Shown here piece after piece: positions 7,541 to 16,019 of a stretch of 64,000 nt of DNA (its first letter is position 1; every line of letters begins with the position of its first letter). The notes under the pieces were generated by a model that was not told the DNA's origin, ran no database searches, and was given only the letters and a program-made list of their open reading frames with translations. The stretch is from NCBI RefSeq assembly GCF_000297095.1, contig NZ_AEEA01000036.1, positions 1 through 64,000 of the forward strand, in the 5' to 3' direction. Source of the stretch: Treponema primitia ZAS-1. GTDB lineage: Bacteria > Spirochaetota > Spirochaetia > Treponematales > Breznakiellaceae. The position numbers and the translations under genes were made by a program.

Positions 7541-8438
7541 ACCCCTCGTCCTCTGCATTTTAGCAACATTATTACTATCCGGTTGCAGCCAAAAAACCGC
7601 ACGGCTCCTGACCGACCGGGGGGGGAATACCGTATCCGTCTCCGGCCAAATCAACAAGATCATATCCACCGCCCCTTCCAGTACGGAAATAATTGTGGAT
7701 CTGGGGCTGGCGGATAAGCTGGTTGCCATAGACAAGTACTCCCTGGATATAGAGGGGGTAAAGCAGGATCTGCCCCTGATAGATTTTTTCTTCCCCGACG
7801 CAGAGGCTATAATCGGCATCAACCCAGACATCATCATATCAAACGGTCATAATAACCTTGGCGCCGGGGATGATCCCTTTAAGCTGATACGGGAAGCGGG
7901 TATTCCCGTGGTGTATATACCCCTGAGTTCCGGTATAGACGGCATATGCAGGGATATAGAATTTGTGGCGGACATGCTGAACGTGAGCGAGCGGGGCAGG
8001 GAGTTATCATTATCCATGAAAACTCAGATTGCGGAAATAGCCGCCGTAGGAAGAACAATAGAAAACAAGAAGACCGTCTATTTTGAGATATCCCCCCCGC
8101 CGGAACTGGTGACTATTGGGCAGAATACGTATTTGCATGAAATGATAACCGTCATAGGGTGCGTTAATATATTCGCCGATCAGATAGGGGTGATCTTTCC
8201 CAGCGCCGAGGCTATACTGGAAAGGAACCCCGATGTTATAATTACCGGTCTTCCGGAGAGATACACCCCATCGGAAGAAATAAAAAACAGGGAGGGTTTT
8301 GAACATATCACCGCGGTAAGAAATAACGCAATTTATCGGGTGGATACCAATTCGGCGTCCCGGCCCTCGGCTCGGATACTGTTCGCGTTAAAACAGATGG
8401 CAAAGGCGGTGTATCCGGATAAATATGAAAAATTCTAG
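7533..8438 (+). CDS. btuF: Corrinoid ABC transporter substrate-binding lipoprotein (BtuF-like)
   Basis: Class III periplasmic binding protein, 301 residues, that would hand corrinoid from the outer-membrane receptor to the inner-membrane importer. The lipobox LLLSGC places the lipidated Cys at 18. The fold signature is visible: IISTAPSSTEIIVDLGLADKL, then EAIIGINPDIIIS and AILERNPDVIITG at the start of each lobe's second half. These BtuF/FhuD-family motifs do not by themselves separate B12 from haem or siderophore; the riboswitch and neighbouring cob genes do. It overlaps the receptor stop by eight bases and the permease start by 14, implying translational coupling. Confidence 0.88.
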   Translation: MTKPLVLCILATLLLSGCSQKTARLLTDRGGNTVSVSGQINKIISTAPSSTEIIVDLGLADKLVAIDKYSLDIEGVKQDLPLIDFFFPDAEAIIGINPDIIISNGHNNLGAGDDPFKLIREAGIPVVYIPLSSGIDGICRDIEFVADMLNVSERGRELSLSMKTQIAEIAAVGRTIENKKTVYFEISPPPELVTIGQNTYLHEMITVIGCVNIFADQIGVIFPSAEAILERNPDVIITGLPERYTPSEEIKNREGFEHITAVRNNAIYRVDTNSASRPSARILFALKQMAKAVYPDKYEKF

Positions 8439-9438
8439 GAAGATACTCATCGGTTCCGTACTCGCCGCCGTAATAGTTTGCGCCGGATCTTCCATCGGGA
8501 GTTCCAATATCCGTATATACGACACCCTGAGAATTATCATCGAAAAAATTCTGCCCATATCCCTTACGGAAGGCATCGAACCCCGGGATGTATCTATCGT
8601 CTGGCTTCTGCGCCTGCCCCGGGTGTTGCTGGCCTTTATCGTGGGCGGTTCCTTGGCCATGAGCGGCGCCGTTATCCAGTCGGTTTTGAAAAACCATCTT
8701 GCCACACCGTATATTCTGGGGGTCTCCTCCGGCGCAACCCTGGGTTCGGCCCTGATTATGCTCACCGGGTTTGCAATACCCCTGGTAGGTGGATTAACCA
8801 TGCCGGTGGCGGGTTTTTTATTCGGCCTGTTAACGGTGTATATCGTTGTTAGCTTTTCTTCAAAACTTGATAAAACCATGTCGAACAATACTATTATTCT
8901 CTTCGGTATGGTTTTTACTCTCTTTATTTCAGCTCTGCTCACCACCCTTATGGCTCTGTACCGGGAGGAGCTAAAGAGCCTGATCACCTGGCAGATGGGG
9001 AGCTTCGCACTCAAAGGCTGGTCTTATGTCAGGGTTATGCTTCCCTTCTTTATAATTGGAACCCTGGGGATTATCCGGTACACCAAAGAAATGGACATCC
9101 TTACCTTTGGGGAGGATCAGGCAAAATCCGTTGGGGTGGAAACAGAAAAGGTGCGGAAACATTTGTTTGTATTCTCCACCATTCTTACCGGAGCGGCAGT
9201 TTCGTTAAGCGGTACCATAGGTTTTGTGGATCTTATTGCCCCCCACATGGCGCGAAAAATTGTGGGATCAAACCACCGGTATGTGATACCCATGTCTTTT
9301 ATTCTTGGCGGATCCCTGATGGTGGTAGCCGACCTTATCGCCCGGACTATCGTTTCTCCTTCGGAATTACCGGTGGGGGCTATAACCGCACTTGTCGGCG
9401 CACCCTTCTTTGCCTGGGTATATTTTGGGAAAAGGTAG
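8425..9438 (+). CDS. btuC: Corrinoid ABC transporter permease (BtuC/FecCD family)
   Basis: Inner-membrane permease, 337 residues, with the usual about ten membrane helices. Family motifs are present: RLPRVLLAFIVGGSLAMSGA near residue 63, LATPYILGVSSGATLGSAL, the coupling region GEDQAKSVGVETEKVRK, and the C-terminal FVDLIAPHMARKIVG followed by ELPVGAITALVGAPFF. The N-terminal gene end overlaps btuF. It would form a homodimer with two BtuD-like ATPases. Substrate is assigned from operon context. Confidence 0.9.
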   Translation: MKNSRKILIGSVLAAVIVCAGSSIGSSNIRIYDTLRIIIEKILPISLTEGIEPRDVSIVWLLRLPRVLLAFIVGGSLAMSGAVIQSVLKNHLATPYILGVSSGATLGSALIMLTGFAIPLVGGLTMPVAGFLFGLLTVYIVVSFSSKLDKTMSNNTIILFGMVFTLFISALLTTLMALYREELKSLITWQMGSFALKGWSYVRVMLPFFIIGTLGIIRYTKEMDILTFGEDQAKSVGVETEKVRKHLFVFSTILTGAAVSLSGTIGFVDLIAPHMARKIVGSNHRYVIPMSFILGGSLMVVADLIARTIVSPSELPVGAITALVGAPFFAWVYFGKR

Positions 9439-9447
9439 GCGGCTCTT

Positions 9448-10215
9448 ATGCTGGAAATAAAAAACCTGTATAGCGGATACGATGGGGTCGATGTTATTCA
9501 TGATATCAGTCTCAGGGCGGAGAAGGGGGAATTTCTCTGTATCCTTGGACCTAACGGCTGTGGCAAGAGTACCCTGCTAAAGTCCATTGCCCGGATACTG
9601 AGCTACCGGGGAAACATCATTGTTGATAACCGGGAGGTATCTTCCTACAACAGAAGGGATCTGGCTAAAAAAATAGCCCTCATGGGTCAGAATTCGGAAA
9701 TATATTTTCCCTACAGTGTTTATGATACGGTTTCTCTGGGACGTTATGCCCATACAGAGGGGTTTCTGAAAAGTCTTTCCGTAGAGGACAGGGAAATTAT
9801 CACGGACATTCTCAAACAGCTGGGGATCTTCAATGAGAAGGATAGGATGATAAATGAGCTTTCCGGCGGCCAATTGCAGCGGGTATTTTTAGCCCGGACC
9901 CTGGCGCAGAACCCTGATATCATTCTGTTGGATGAACCGACCAATCATCTGGACCTGAAACATCAGGTAGAATTACTGCAATATTTGATAAGTTGGGCAA
10001 AGGCTAATAACAGAACGGTTATAGGTGTACTGCATGACCTTAATCTGGCGCGCAGTTTTGCGGACACCACTACGATTATGGCTGATGGAAAACTTATTTC
10101 CTATGGTGATCCTGAAACGGTTCTGAACGGAGAAACTCTAAAGGCGGTGTATGGTATGGACATCCGGAAGTTCATGCTGGAATCTCTGGAAAATTGGCGG
10201 AATACCCATGTCTGA
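9448..10215 (+). CDS. btuD: Corrinoid ABC transporter ATP-binding protein (BtuD-like)
   Basis: ABC ATPase, 255 residues, that powers the BtuC-like permease. Walker A is GPNGCGKST at 34-42, the Q-loop is around MGQNSE at 79-84, the signature LSGGQ is at 138-142, and Walker B with catalytic Glu is ILLDEP at about 159-164. The H-loop is in GVLHDLNLA. It belongs to the FepC/BtuD/HmuV group, as its D-loop NHLDLKHQ and neighbours suggest. It starts nine bases after the permease stop, and the nitrogenase-like gene begins inside its last codons (ATG at 10208). Confidence 0.92.
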   Translation: MLEIKNLYSGYDGVDVIHDISLRAEKGEFLCILGPNGCGKSTLLKSIARILSYRGNIIVDNREVSSYNRRDLAKKIALMGQNSEIYFPYSVYDTVSLGRYAHTEGFLKSLSVEDREIITDILKQLGIFNEKDRMINELSGGQLQRVFLARTLAQNPDIILLDEPTNHLDLKHQVELLQYLISWAKANNRTVIGVLHDLNLARSFADTTTIMADGKLISYGDPETVLNGETLKAVYGMDIRKFMLESLENWRNTHV

Positions 10216-12385
10216 AATAGCCATATACGGAAAAGGTGGGATCGGCAAATCGACCATATCCTCGAATATTTCCGCGGTTCTCGGGCGGCAGGGAAAGAAG
10301 ATCCTGCAGATAGGCTGTGACCCAAAACACGATTCCACCAGATTTCTGCTCCACGGGGAACGGATTACCACGGTACTGGATTACCTTAAAGGAAAAAGTC
10401 CCGACCAATGTAACCTTTCCGATATTGTCCACACTGGAGCTTTCGGTGTGCACTGCGTGGAAGCCGGCGGGCCTGAACCGGGGGTGGGCTGTGCGGGCCG
10501 GGGTATATTAAGTACCTTTGAGCTTTTGGATCGGCTGGGTATAAAAGAGAATAACTACGATGATATCATCTATGATGTTTTGGGGGATGTGGTCTGCGGC
10601 GGCTTTGCGGTACCCATCAGGCGGGGTTACGCAGAAAAGGTGTATATCGTTACTTCCGGGGAATTCATGGCCATCTATGCGGCCAATAATATTCTGCGGG
10701 GGCTTGGTAATTACGATCTGAACAAAGACCGCGCCGGTGGGATCATCTTCAACTCCCGGGGCTTGGTGGAGGAAGAAGATCGGGTCAAGCGTTTCTGCGA
10801 TGCCGTTGGTCTCCCCCTAATTGCCCGCTTCCCCAGAAGTGATCTCTTTTCCGATTGCGAGCGCGAGGGGAAGTGTCTCGTAGAAGCCTTCCTCGATTCG
10901 GACTTGGCGGAACAATTTGCAATCCTGGCGGATAAAATCCATTCCCAGAAGGAGTTCTATGCCCCGGCGCCGCTTTCCGATGAGGAACTGGAAGAGCGGA
11001 TTCTTGGGAAAAAAGCAATACCGGTACAGAAACAGGCGCCGGTTCACCCGGTACTTAAAACCCTTCCTCAACAGCAGGCCTTTTTTTCCAAGAGCCTCGT
11101 ATCACGGGAACCCCTGCACGGCTGCGCCTTCAGCGGGGCTATGAGTATCACTACCCAGATAGATGACAGTATTAGTATCGCCCATGGTCCCAGGAGCTGC
11201 GCTCATATTACGTATCAAAGTATCACCTCAATCCCACGGCGTTTCCTTCTGGAACGGGGGATTGTCCTCCCCTACGGATCCTCACCGCCGGTGGTTTCCT
11301 CTGAAATGAACGAGGGGGTAATGATATTCGGCGGCGCCGACGAACTCCGGCAAAAAATTCTTGAAGCTAAGGCCCGCTCCCCAAAGGTATTGTTTATTCT
11401 GACAACCTGTCCCAGTGGAATTATCGGCGATGATCTCCGGTTTGTTCAGGATCTGGCGGATGATGCAACAAGGATCGTCCCCGTATTGACCGATGGTAAT
11501 ATCCAAGGGGATTATCTTCAGGGTATACTGATGGCCTATAGGGAAACGGCCCGTGCGCTTATCGACAGAAACTGTATACCCGAAAATGATACGGTTAATA
11601 TTGTTGCGGAAAAGTCGGAAACCAATGCCCGGGAGAAAAGTTTCCGGTATGTAAAGGATATCCTGGATCGCTTCGGTATACGCATTAACTGTCATTTTAT
11701 CTGTGAAACCACGGTTGATGAGATCCGCCGCTTCAGGCGGGGAAAACTCAACCTCCTTGCCTATGGGGATTATATGGGACGGTCCATCAGGACTTTCCTC
11801 GAAACCGAATTCGGCGCGGAGTTTCTGGATAAGCCCTTCCCCATAGGCTTCCGGGAAAGCTGTGACTGGGTCCGCAGTATTGGTGAGTATTTTCATAAAG
11901 AAAAGGATAAAACCGATGCGATTGTGACGGACTATCGAAAACAGTATCAGGATGGGATTGACCGTATTAAACCATACCTTGAGGGGCGGCGGCTTATGGT
12001 TATTACCTACAATCAAAATATTGACTGGATGCTGCAAACCGCCCTTGACCTGGGAATGAAGATTTCTTTTGTAGGAATCCTAAATTTCTCCCAGGATAAT
12101 AATTTTATGACGGATCTTAAAGAGTACATACAGGAATTGTACGTTCCTTATGATCACGGCAGACGGGAAGCTGACATTGCCCGCGTTAAGCCGGATCTGC
12201 TGCTTGCCAATTATGGATCAAATGAACAGGATCAATCCATTTTAACCGACACCATACCCCTGTGTCCCACCGCAGGATTTTTGAGCGGTCTTCTGTTCGC
12301 AAACCGGTGGGCGGAAATTTTTAAAATGAACTTAAAAGAAGGCTGGAGGCAGGATGAATTACTATTCAGAAAATATAGCTCCTGA
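10208..12385 (+). CDS. Nitrogenase-like NifH/NifD fusion protein, putative corrinoid or tetrapyrrole reductase
   Basis: A single 725-residue chain joins an Fe-protein-like reductase to a component-1-like subunit. Residues 1-250 are NifH/BchL-like: P-loop GKGGIGKST (8-16), and the bridging [4Fe-4S] ligands Cys95 (GVGCAGRG) and Cys130 (DVLGDVVCGGF). A linker of about 45 residues (250-295) leads to a NifD/BchN-like domain with Cys306 (GCAFSGA), Cys331 (HGPRSCAH) and Cys401 (TTCPSGIIGDD), the three P-cluster-type positions. By eye, the FeMo-cofactor ligands are missing: NifD Cys275 aligns with Tyr519 (LNLLAYG) and His442 with Ala689 (TAGFLSG). So it is not a nitrogenase. The relatives with this pattern (DPOR BchLNB, CfbCD) reduce tetrapyrroles. 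The ATG at 10208 is chosen because it begins the NifH domain; the eight-base overlap with btuD suggests coupling. Substrate unknown. Confidence 0.85.
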   Translation: MSEIAIYGKGGIGKSTISSNISAVLGRQGKKILQIGCDPKHDSTRFLLHGERITTVLDYLKGKSPDQCNLSDIVHTGAFGVHCVEAGGPEPGVGCAGRGILSTFELLDRLGIKENNYDDIIYDVLGDVVCGGFAVPIRRGYAEKVYIVTSGEFMAIYAANNILRGLGNYDLNKDRAGGIIFNSRGLVEEEDRVKRFCDAVGLPLIARFPRSDLFSDCEREGKCLVEAFLDSDLAEQFAILADKIHSQKEFYAPAPLSDEELEERILGKKAIPVQKQAPVHPVLKTLPQQQAFFSKSLVSREPLHGCAFSGAMSITTQIDDSISIAHGPRSCAHITYQSITSIPRRFLLERGIVLPYGSSPPVVSSEMNEGVMIFGGADELRQKILEAKARSPKVLFILTTCPSGIIGDDLRFVQDLADDATRIVPVLTDGNIQGDYLQGILMAYRETARALIDRNCIPENDTVNIVAEKSETNAREKSFRYVKDILDRFGIRINCHFICETTVDEIRRFRRGKLNLLAYGDYMGRSIRTFLETEFGAEFLDKPFPIGFRESCDWVRSIGEYFHKEKDKTDAIVTDYRKQYQDGIDRIKPYLEGRRLMVITYNQNIDWMLQTALDLGMKISFVGILNFSQDNNFMTDLKEYIQELYVPYDHGRREADIARVKPDLLLANYGSNEQDQSILTDTIPLCPTAGFLSGLLFANRWAEIFKMNLKEGWRQDELLFRKYSS

Positions 12386-13670
12386 CAGCTTTACCGGCGC
12401 TATTTTTGCCCTGGAAGGCATAAGCGACGCCTGCGTCGTATTAAACGGTCCCACGGGCTGTAAATTCTATCATAGCGCCATCAGCGACAGCCAGTTTTTG
12501 CGTACCGCCTCCTATAATCCTCTGGAGTTTATTGAAGGCTTTTATTTTGGTCAGCCCAGGGTCCCATCCACTTATCTGGACGGTAATGATTATGTTTTCG
12601 GCGGCGGCGAGAAAATTGCAAACATCCTCAGGACGGTAGTAAAAAAGGGATACGCCCTTATTGCGGTGATCAATTCCCCCGGAGCAGCCCTCATCGGTGA
12701 CGATCTGTCCCGGTTTCTGGAAGAGGAAGTGAAGGATATCCCTTGTTTTTCCATGGAGAATACCGGGTTTTCCGGCAGCTTTGGTTTGGGGTATCAAAAT
12801 GCAATTATAGGCGCCATGAAAGCCATTGGGTTAAGGTCTACTGGGCTGACATCCGAAGGTGAAGCAAAGAAAAAAACAGTAAACCTCCTTGGCCTGTGTA
12901 TTTATCAGAAATACTACGATCAAAATTACCTGACCCTGAAAAACCTGCTCGGTCTCTGCGATATTGAAGTGATCGCTGCGCCGGGAGCAGGGGATGACAC
13001 AGCGGCGCTGCGCCGGATGGCCGAAGCCGCATTGAATGTGATTGTTTATCCGGAGTATGGCAGGATGATTGCTGAATTCCTGCATAAAGAATATGGGATG
13101 CCTTGCCTGTGTCCGGAGGAGGGGCCCCCCATGGGCTTCGACGCTGCATCCTCCTTTGTGCGGCAGGTCTGTGAAGCCCTGGGCGCCGATCCCGGAAAAG
13201 CATTGGAACTCATAGATCGTGCGCGGGCCCGGGCCTACCTGTACCTGTCCCGTTTTTCTTCCCTCCTGGGGCTGCCCAAGGGGACCTTGTTTTCCCTAAA
13301 GGCCGAAGCTTCCACGGCCTATGCCCTGACAAAATGGCTCTGCGGCTACCTGGGCATGATCCCCGCAGCAATTTCTGTTCTGCCTGAATCTGATACTGAA
13401 TTCACAGAAAAACTGCGGATATTTCTTACCGGTATCCATTATCAGGAAACATTGCAAAAGTCCATCATCGAAACCACTACCCACATTTTACTAGGCGATG
13501 GGAACACCGTTGCGGAATTAAAGTTATACGGACAGCGATTCTGCGGTATAGAAATTATGCTTCCTGTTCTGGGGTATCTTGATATTACCGAAAAAACTAT
13601 TTTTGGCGGGCAGGGTGCGCTGTTCCTTCTGGAACAGATTTTAAACGGTTTACGTTTTGTAATACCCTAG
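12354..13670 (+). CDS. Nitrogenase-like component 1 subunit (NifK/BchB/CfbD-like)
   Basis: Second component-1-like subunit, 438 residues, presumably paired with the NifD-like half of the preceding fusion. The N-terminus aligns with it without gaps: PDSFTGA opposite GCAFSGA, and NGPTGCKFYH opposite HGPRSCAHIT. Thus the first Cys position is Asp11, the second is Cys36, and the third position is changed (NSPGAALIGDD, residues 107-117). An Asp replacing one cluster Cys in this subunit is known from BchB of dark-operative protochlorophyllide reductase. The start has GGAGG four bases upstream and overlaps the fusion gene by 32 bases. No NifB, NifE or NifN homologue lies nearby. Function beyond ATP-driven low-potential reduction is inference. 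Confidence 0.82.
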   Translation: MNYYSENIAPDSFTGAIFALEGISDACVVLNGPTGCKFYHSAISDSQFLRTASYNPLEFIEGFYFGQPRVPSTYLDGNDYVFGGGEKIANILRTVVKKGYALIAVINSPGAALIGDDLSRFLEEEVKDIPCFSMENTGFSGSFGLGYQNAIIGAMKAIGLRSTGLTSEGEAKKKTVNLLGLCIYQKYYDQNYLTLKNLLGLCDIEVIAAPGAGDDTAALRRMAEAALNVIVYPEYGRMIAEFLHKEYGMPCLCPEEGPPMGFDAASSFVRQVCEALGADPGKALELIDRARARAYLYLSRFSSLLGLPKGTLFSLKAEASTAYALTKWLCGYLGMIPAAISVLPESDTEFTEKLRIFLTGIHYQETLQKSIIETTTHILLGDGNTVAELKLYGQRFCGIEIMLPVLGYLDITEKTIFGGQGALFLLEQILNGLRFVIP

Positions 13671-13685
13671 GGGAGGATAGGAACC

Positions 13686-14222
13686 ATGATCATACTTATC
13701 ACCGGCGGAATTAAATCGGGGAAGTCCCGGCGAGCCCTGGACATAGCCGTACAGGAATGGCAGGTTTCACCGGAGTCGCCGGTTTCCTTTATTGCCACCG
13801 CGGAAGCCCTGGACGATGAGATGAAACTCCGCATAAAGCGGCACCGGGAAGAGCGGGCCGTCCTTGGCGGTATAGCCGGCCGGGACAAAGCTCAAGGTTT
13901 CATCACCATTGAGGAGCCCCTGGAACTGGACCGGGCGATTGCCGCTGCTGGACAGCGTGTGTTGGTGGACTGCTTAGCACTGTGGGTAAACAACATCATG
14001 TACTATAAGCGGGAAGACGATTTTCCCCGGCTCCTGGAATCTTCGATTAGTGAAATGAAGGATTGTATCGTTGTTACCAACGAGACGGGGCTGGGAAATG
14101 TTCCCTTTGACGAGACCACTAGGCGCTACAATCTACTCCTGGCGGAGGCCAATCGAAGGATCGCCGCCGCTGCGGATCGGGTGGAGCTCATGGTTTCCGG
14201 TATACCCCTGAGGGTTAAATGA
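13686..14222 (+). CDS. cobU: Adenosylcobinamide kinase / guanylyltransferase
   Basis: CobU phosphorylates adenosylcobinamide and transfers GMP to give AdoCbi-GDP, the activated precursor for nucleotide-loop assembly. The protein has 178 residues, a normal length. Its P-loop is GGIKSGKS (7-14) and the guanylylated His is probably His53 in RIKRHREER. The motifs VDCLALWVNNI and TNETGLGNVPFDETTRRYN are typical CobU. It starts 15 bases after the NifK-like gene with a GGGGAGG Shine-Dalgarno, and its stop overlaps the next start (ATGA). CobT and CobS, which use its product, follow. Confidence 0.94.
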   Translation: MIILITGGIKSGKSRRALDIAVQEWQVSPESPVSFIATAEALDDEMKLRIKRHREERAVLGGIAGRDKAQGFITIEEPLELDRAIAAAGQRVLVDCLALWVNNIMYYKREDDFPRLLESSISEMKDCIVVTNETGLGNVPFDETTRRYNLLLAEANRRIAAAADRVELMVSGIPLRVK

Positions 14223-14986
14223 TGGAACCATCACCTGTGGCAGGTATCTTCCCCAAAGCCCGGCTTTTGGTTCCGTCCTGGGTTATCCCCGGTACCTATC
14301 TGGAAAATTTGCGGTTCCTGGAAGACAAGAGCGAAGTTCAGGGTGTAGAATTACTGTTTTTTATATACGATGGTGAAATTCGAGATCAGCTGGATGCCGA
14401 ATGGGAGGGGATAGGGCAATTTGCGGACCGCTTTGTTTTTACCGCCCATCTGCCGGATCCTCTTTTACCGGAACACGAGGAACTGGTGAACAGACTTAAT
14501 CCCCTGGTACGTAGTTTTATTGTTCACCCAGGCCCGCCGGAAGATGCCCCAGCCCAGGGAGCCCTGGTCAATGGCTGGGCCAAAAAATATCCATCGAAGG
14601 CCGGAGCGGCGGGCTCTCCCTATCGTTTCCTCGCGGAGAACACCAACGCCGGGAGACTTGATGCGCTGCTGCCCTATTTGGAATGTCTGGGGATATGTAT
14701 GGACACGGGGCATCTGCTCATGGATGGGAAAAGCCCAGCGGAGTTTTTTAAGGAACATTCGGATCGTATTGGGGAGATACACCTCCACGGCGTTGATCGG
14801 GAAAAGGCGGCCGTTGATGGGCGCTTAGCGGATCACCGGCCAGTCCGGGCTGAAGAAAAATGGTTTGGGGAGCTGCTCCCTCTGCTCCGGCAGTTTGCTG
14901 GAAATATAAACATGGAAGTTTTTTCCTGGGAAGAAGTGGCTGCCGGGATAAACTCAATTAGGAGGCATATATATGGAAAACATTAA
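14219..14986 (+). CDS. cbiR: TIM-barrel protein, probable CbiR cobamide-remodelling hydrolase
   Basis: A 255-residue protein of the AP-endonuclease-2 / xylose-isomerase-like TIM-barrel superfamily. Candidate metal ligands sit at strand ends: Glu44 (GVELLFF), His77 (FTAHLPD), His103 (IVHPGPP), Glu140 (LAENTNAGR), Asp162 and His165 (MDTGHLL), His188 (IHLHGVD) and Glu234 (NMEVFSW). CbiR, described from Akkermansia, belongs to this superfamily and removes the lower-ligand arm of cobamides so the corrinoid can be rebuilt with another base. Position between cobU and cobT, overlapping both, fits CbiR far better than sugar isomerisation or DNA repair. Direct evidence for substrate is lacking. Confidence 0.7.
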   Translation: MMEPSPVAGIFPKARLLVPSWVIPGTYLENLRFLEDKSEVQGVELLFFIYDGEIRDQLDAEWEGIGQFADRFVFTAHLPDPLLPEHEELVNRLNPLVRSFIVHPGPPEDAPAQGALVNGWAKKYPSKAGAAGSPYRFLAENTNAGRLDALLPYLECLGICMDTGHLLMDGKSPAEFFKEHSDRIGEIHLHGVDREKAAVDGRLADHRPVRAEEKWFGELLPLLRQFAGNINMEVFSWEEVAAGINSIRRHIYGKH

Positions 14987-16019
14987 AGCTGCGATTGAAG
15001 CGCATCTGGACGATCTTACCAAACCCCGGGGAAGCCTGGGGAAGCTGGAGACCTATTGCATTAAGATGGCGGAGATACAGGGAAAGGTTCCCCCCAAGCT
15101 TGAGAAAAAGGGAATCTACGTATTTGCGGGTGATCATGGTATCGCCACAGAAGGGGTGTCCCTGTACCCCCAGGAGGTTTCCCGGCAGATGGTGTTCAAC
15201 ATCCTTGCTGGCGGGGCGGGGATAAACGCCCTGGCGGGGGGAACCGGATGGGATGTCACCCTGGTGGACGCGGGGGTGATCGGTGAAGATTTTCCCCCGG
15301 ATAATGAAATAAAGCCGGTGTGTTCCTTTGTACGTGCGCGGATTGGCAGCGGCTGCAGGAATAGTTTTAAGGAAGATGCCCTTACCCCGGAGGAAACCGA
15401 AAAGGCCCTGGCCCGGGGAAAAGCCCTGGCTCAGGATGCGGCGGACCGGGGGCTGGATATGACCGCCATCGGCGACCTGGGTATCGGAAACACCAGTACT
15501 GCGGCGGCCATGCTTGTCGCCGCGGGTTTTAATATCGACGACATGGTAGACCGGGGAACCGGTATTGACGATACCATGCTGAAGCATAAGCGGCAGGTCA
15601 TACAGGACGCCGTGAAAAACAGAAATCCTCCCAAGGATGGGAAGGCTATACTTCAAAAGCTCGGTTCCTTCGATTTTGCCATGATGGCCGGTTTCATCCT
15701 AGGACTTGAGGGCAGGGGTATTGCCTGTGTCCTCGATGGATTCCCCGTAAGCGCCGCAGCCTATATGGCGTATATGATAAACCCCAAGGTTCGTGGCTGG
15801 CTTTTTGCGGGGCATCTTTCCAAGGTCGCCGGTCACAAGCCGCTGCTGGAACACATGGGGCTGGACCCCATCGTGAACCTTGATATGCGTCTGGGGGAAG
15901 GTACCGGTGCGGTCATAGGCGGGCATATCGTTGAGCTGGGAGTTAGGGCGGCCCGGGAGATGGCGTCCTTCTCCCAAGCCCATGTTTCGGACAGTGAAAA
16001 GACGGAAGAAAAGTACTGA
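14973..16019 (+). CDS. cobT: Nicotinate-nucleotide-dimethylbenzimidazole phosphoribosyltransferase
   Basis: CobT activates the lower-ligand base (DMB or another benzimidazole, purine or phenol) to its alpha-ribotide for CobS. Length is 348 residues, as usual. Signatures seen are TKPRGSLGKLE near the N-terminus, VFAGDHGIATEGVSLYPQEV, GDLGIGNTSTAAAM, and the C-terminal MRLGEGTGAVIGG with the catalytic Glu at about 309. An AGGAGG Shine-Dalgarno sits inside the end of the cbiR-like gene, and its stop overlaps the cobS start by one base. Confidence 0.96.
   Translation: MENIKAAIEAHLDDLTKPRGSLGKLETYCIKMAEIQGKVPPKLEKKGIYVFAGDHGIATEGVSLYPQEVSRQMVFNILAGGAGINALAGGTGWDVTLVDAGVIGEDFPPDNEIKPVCSFVRARIGSGCRNSFKEDALTPEETEKALARGKALAQDAADRGLDMTAIGDLGIGNTSTAAAMLVAAGFNIDDMVDRGTGIDDTMLKHKRQVIQDAVKNRNPPKDGKAILQKLGSFDFAMMAGFILGLEGRGIACVLDGFPVSAAAYMAYMINPKVRGWLFAGHLSKVAGHKPLLEHMGLDPIVNLDMRLGEGTGAVIGGHIVELGVRAAREMASFSQAHVSDSEKTEEKY

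Noticed and set aside
5522..10215. Siderophore or haem uptake system
   Set aside because: Protein families alone would allow it, but the B12 riboswitch upstream and cobU/cobT/cobS in the same operon make corrinoid uptake the better reading.
11282..12037. 251-residue minus-strand frame opposite the nitrogenase-like gene
   Set aside because: Lies wholly inside the conserved NifD-like coding region and shows no family features; codon-bias shadow.
10208..13670. True nitrogenase
   Set aside because: FeMo-cofactor Cys and His positions are Tyr and Ala by alignment, and no nifB, nifE or nifN genes are near.
14219..14986. AP endonuclease or sugar isomerase
   Set aside because: Superfamily fold fits, but the gene overlaps cobU and cobT in a corrinoid operon, so a CbiR-type role is preferred.
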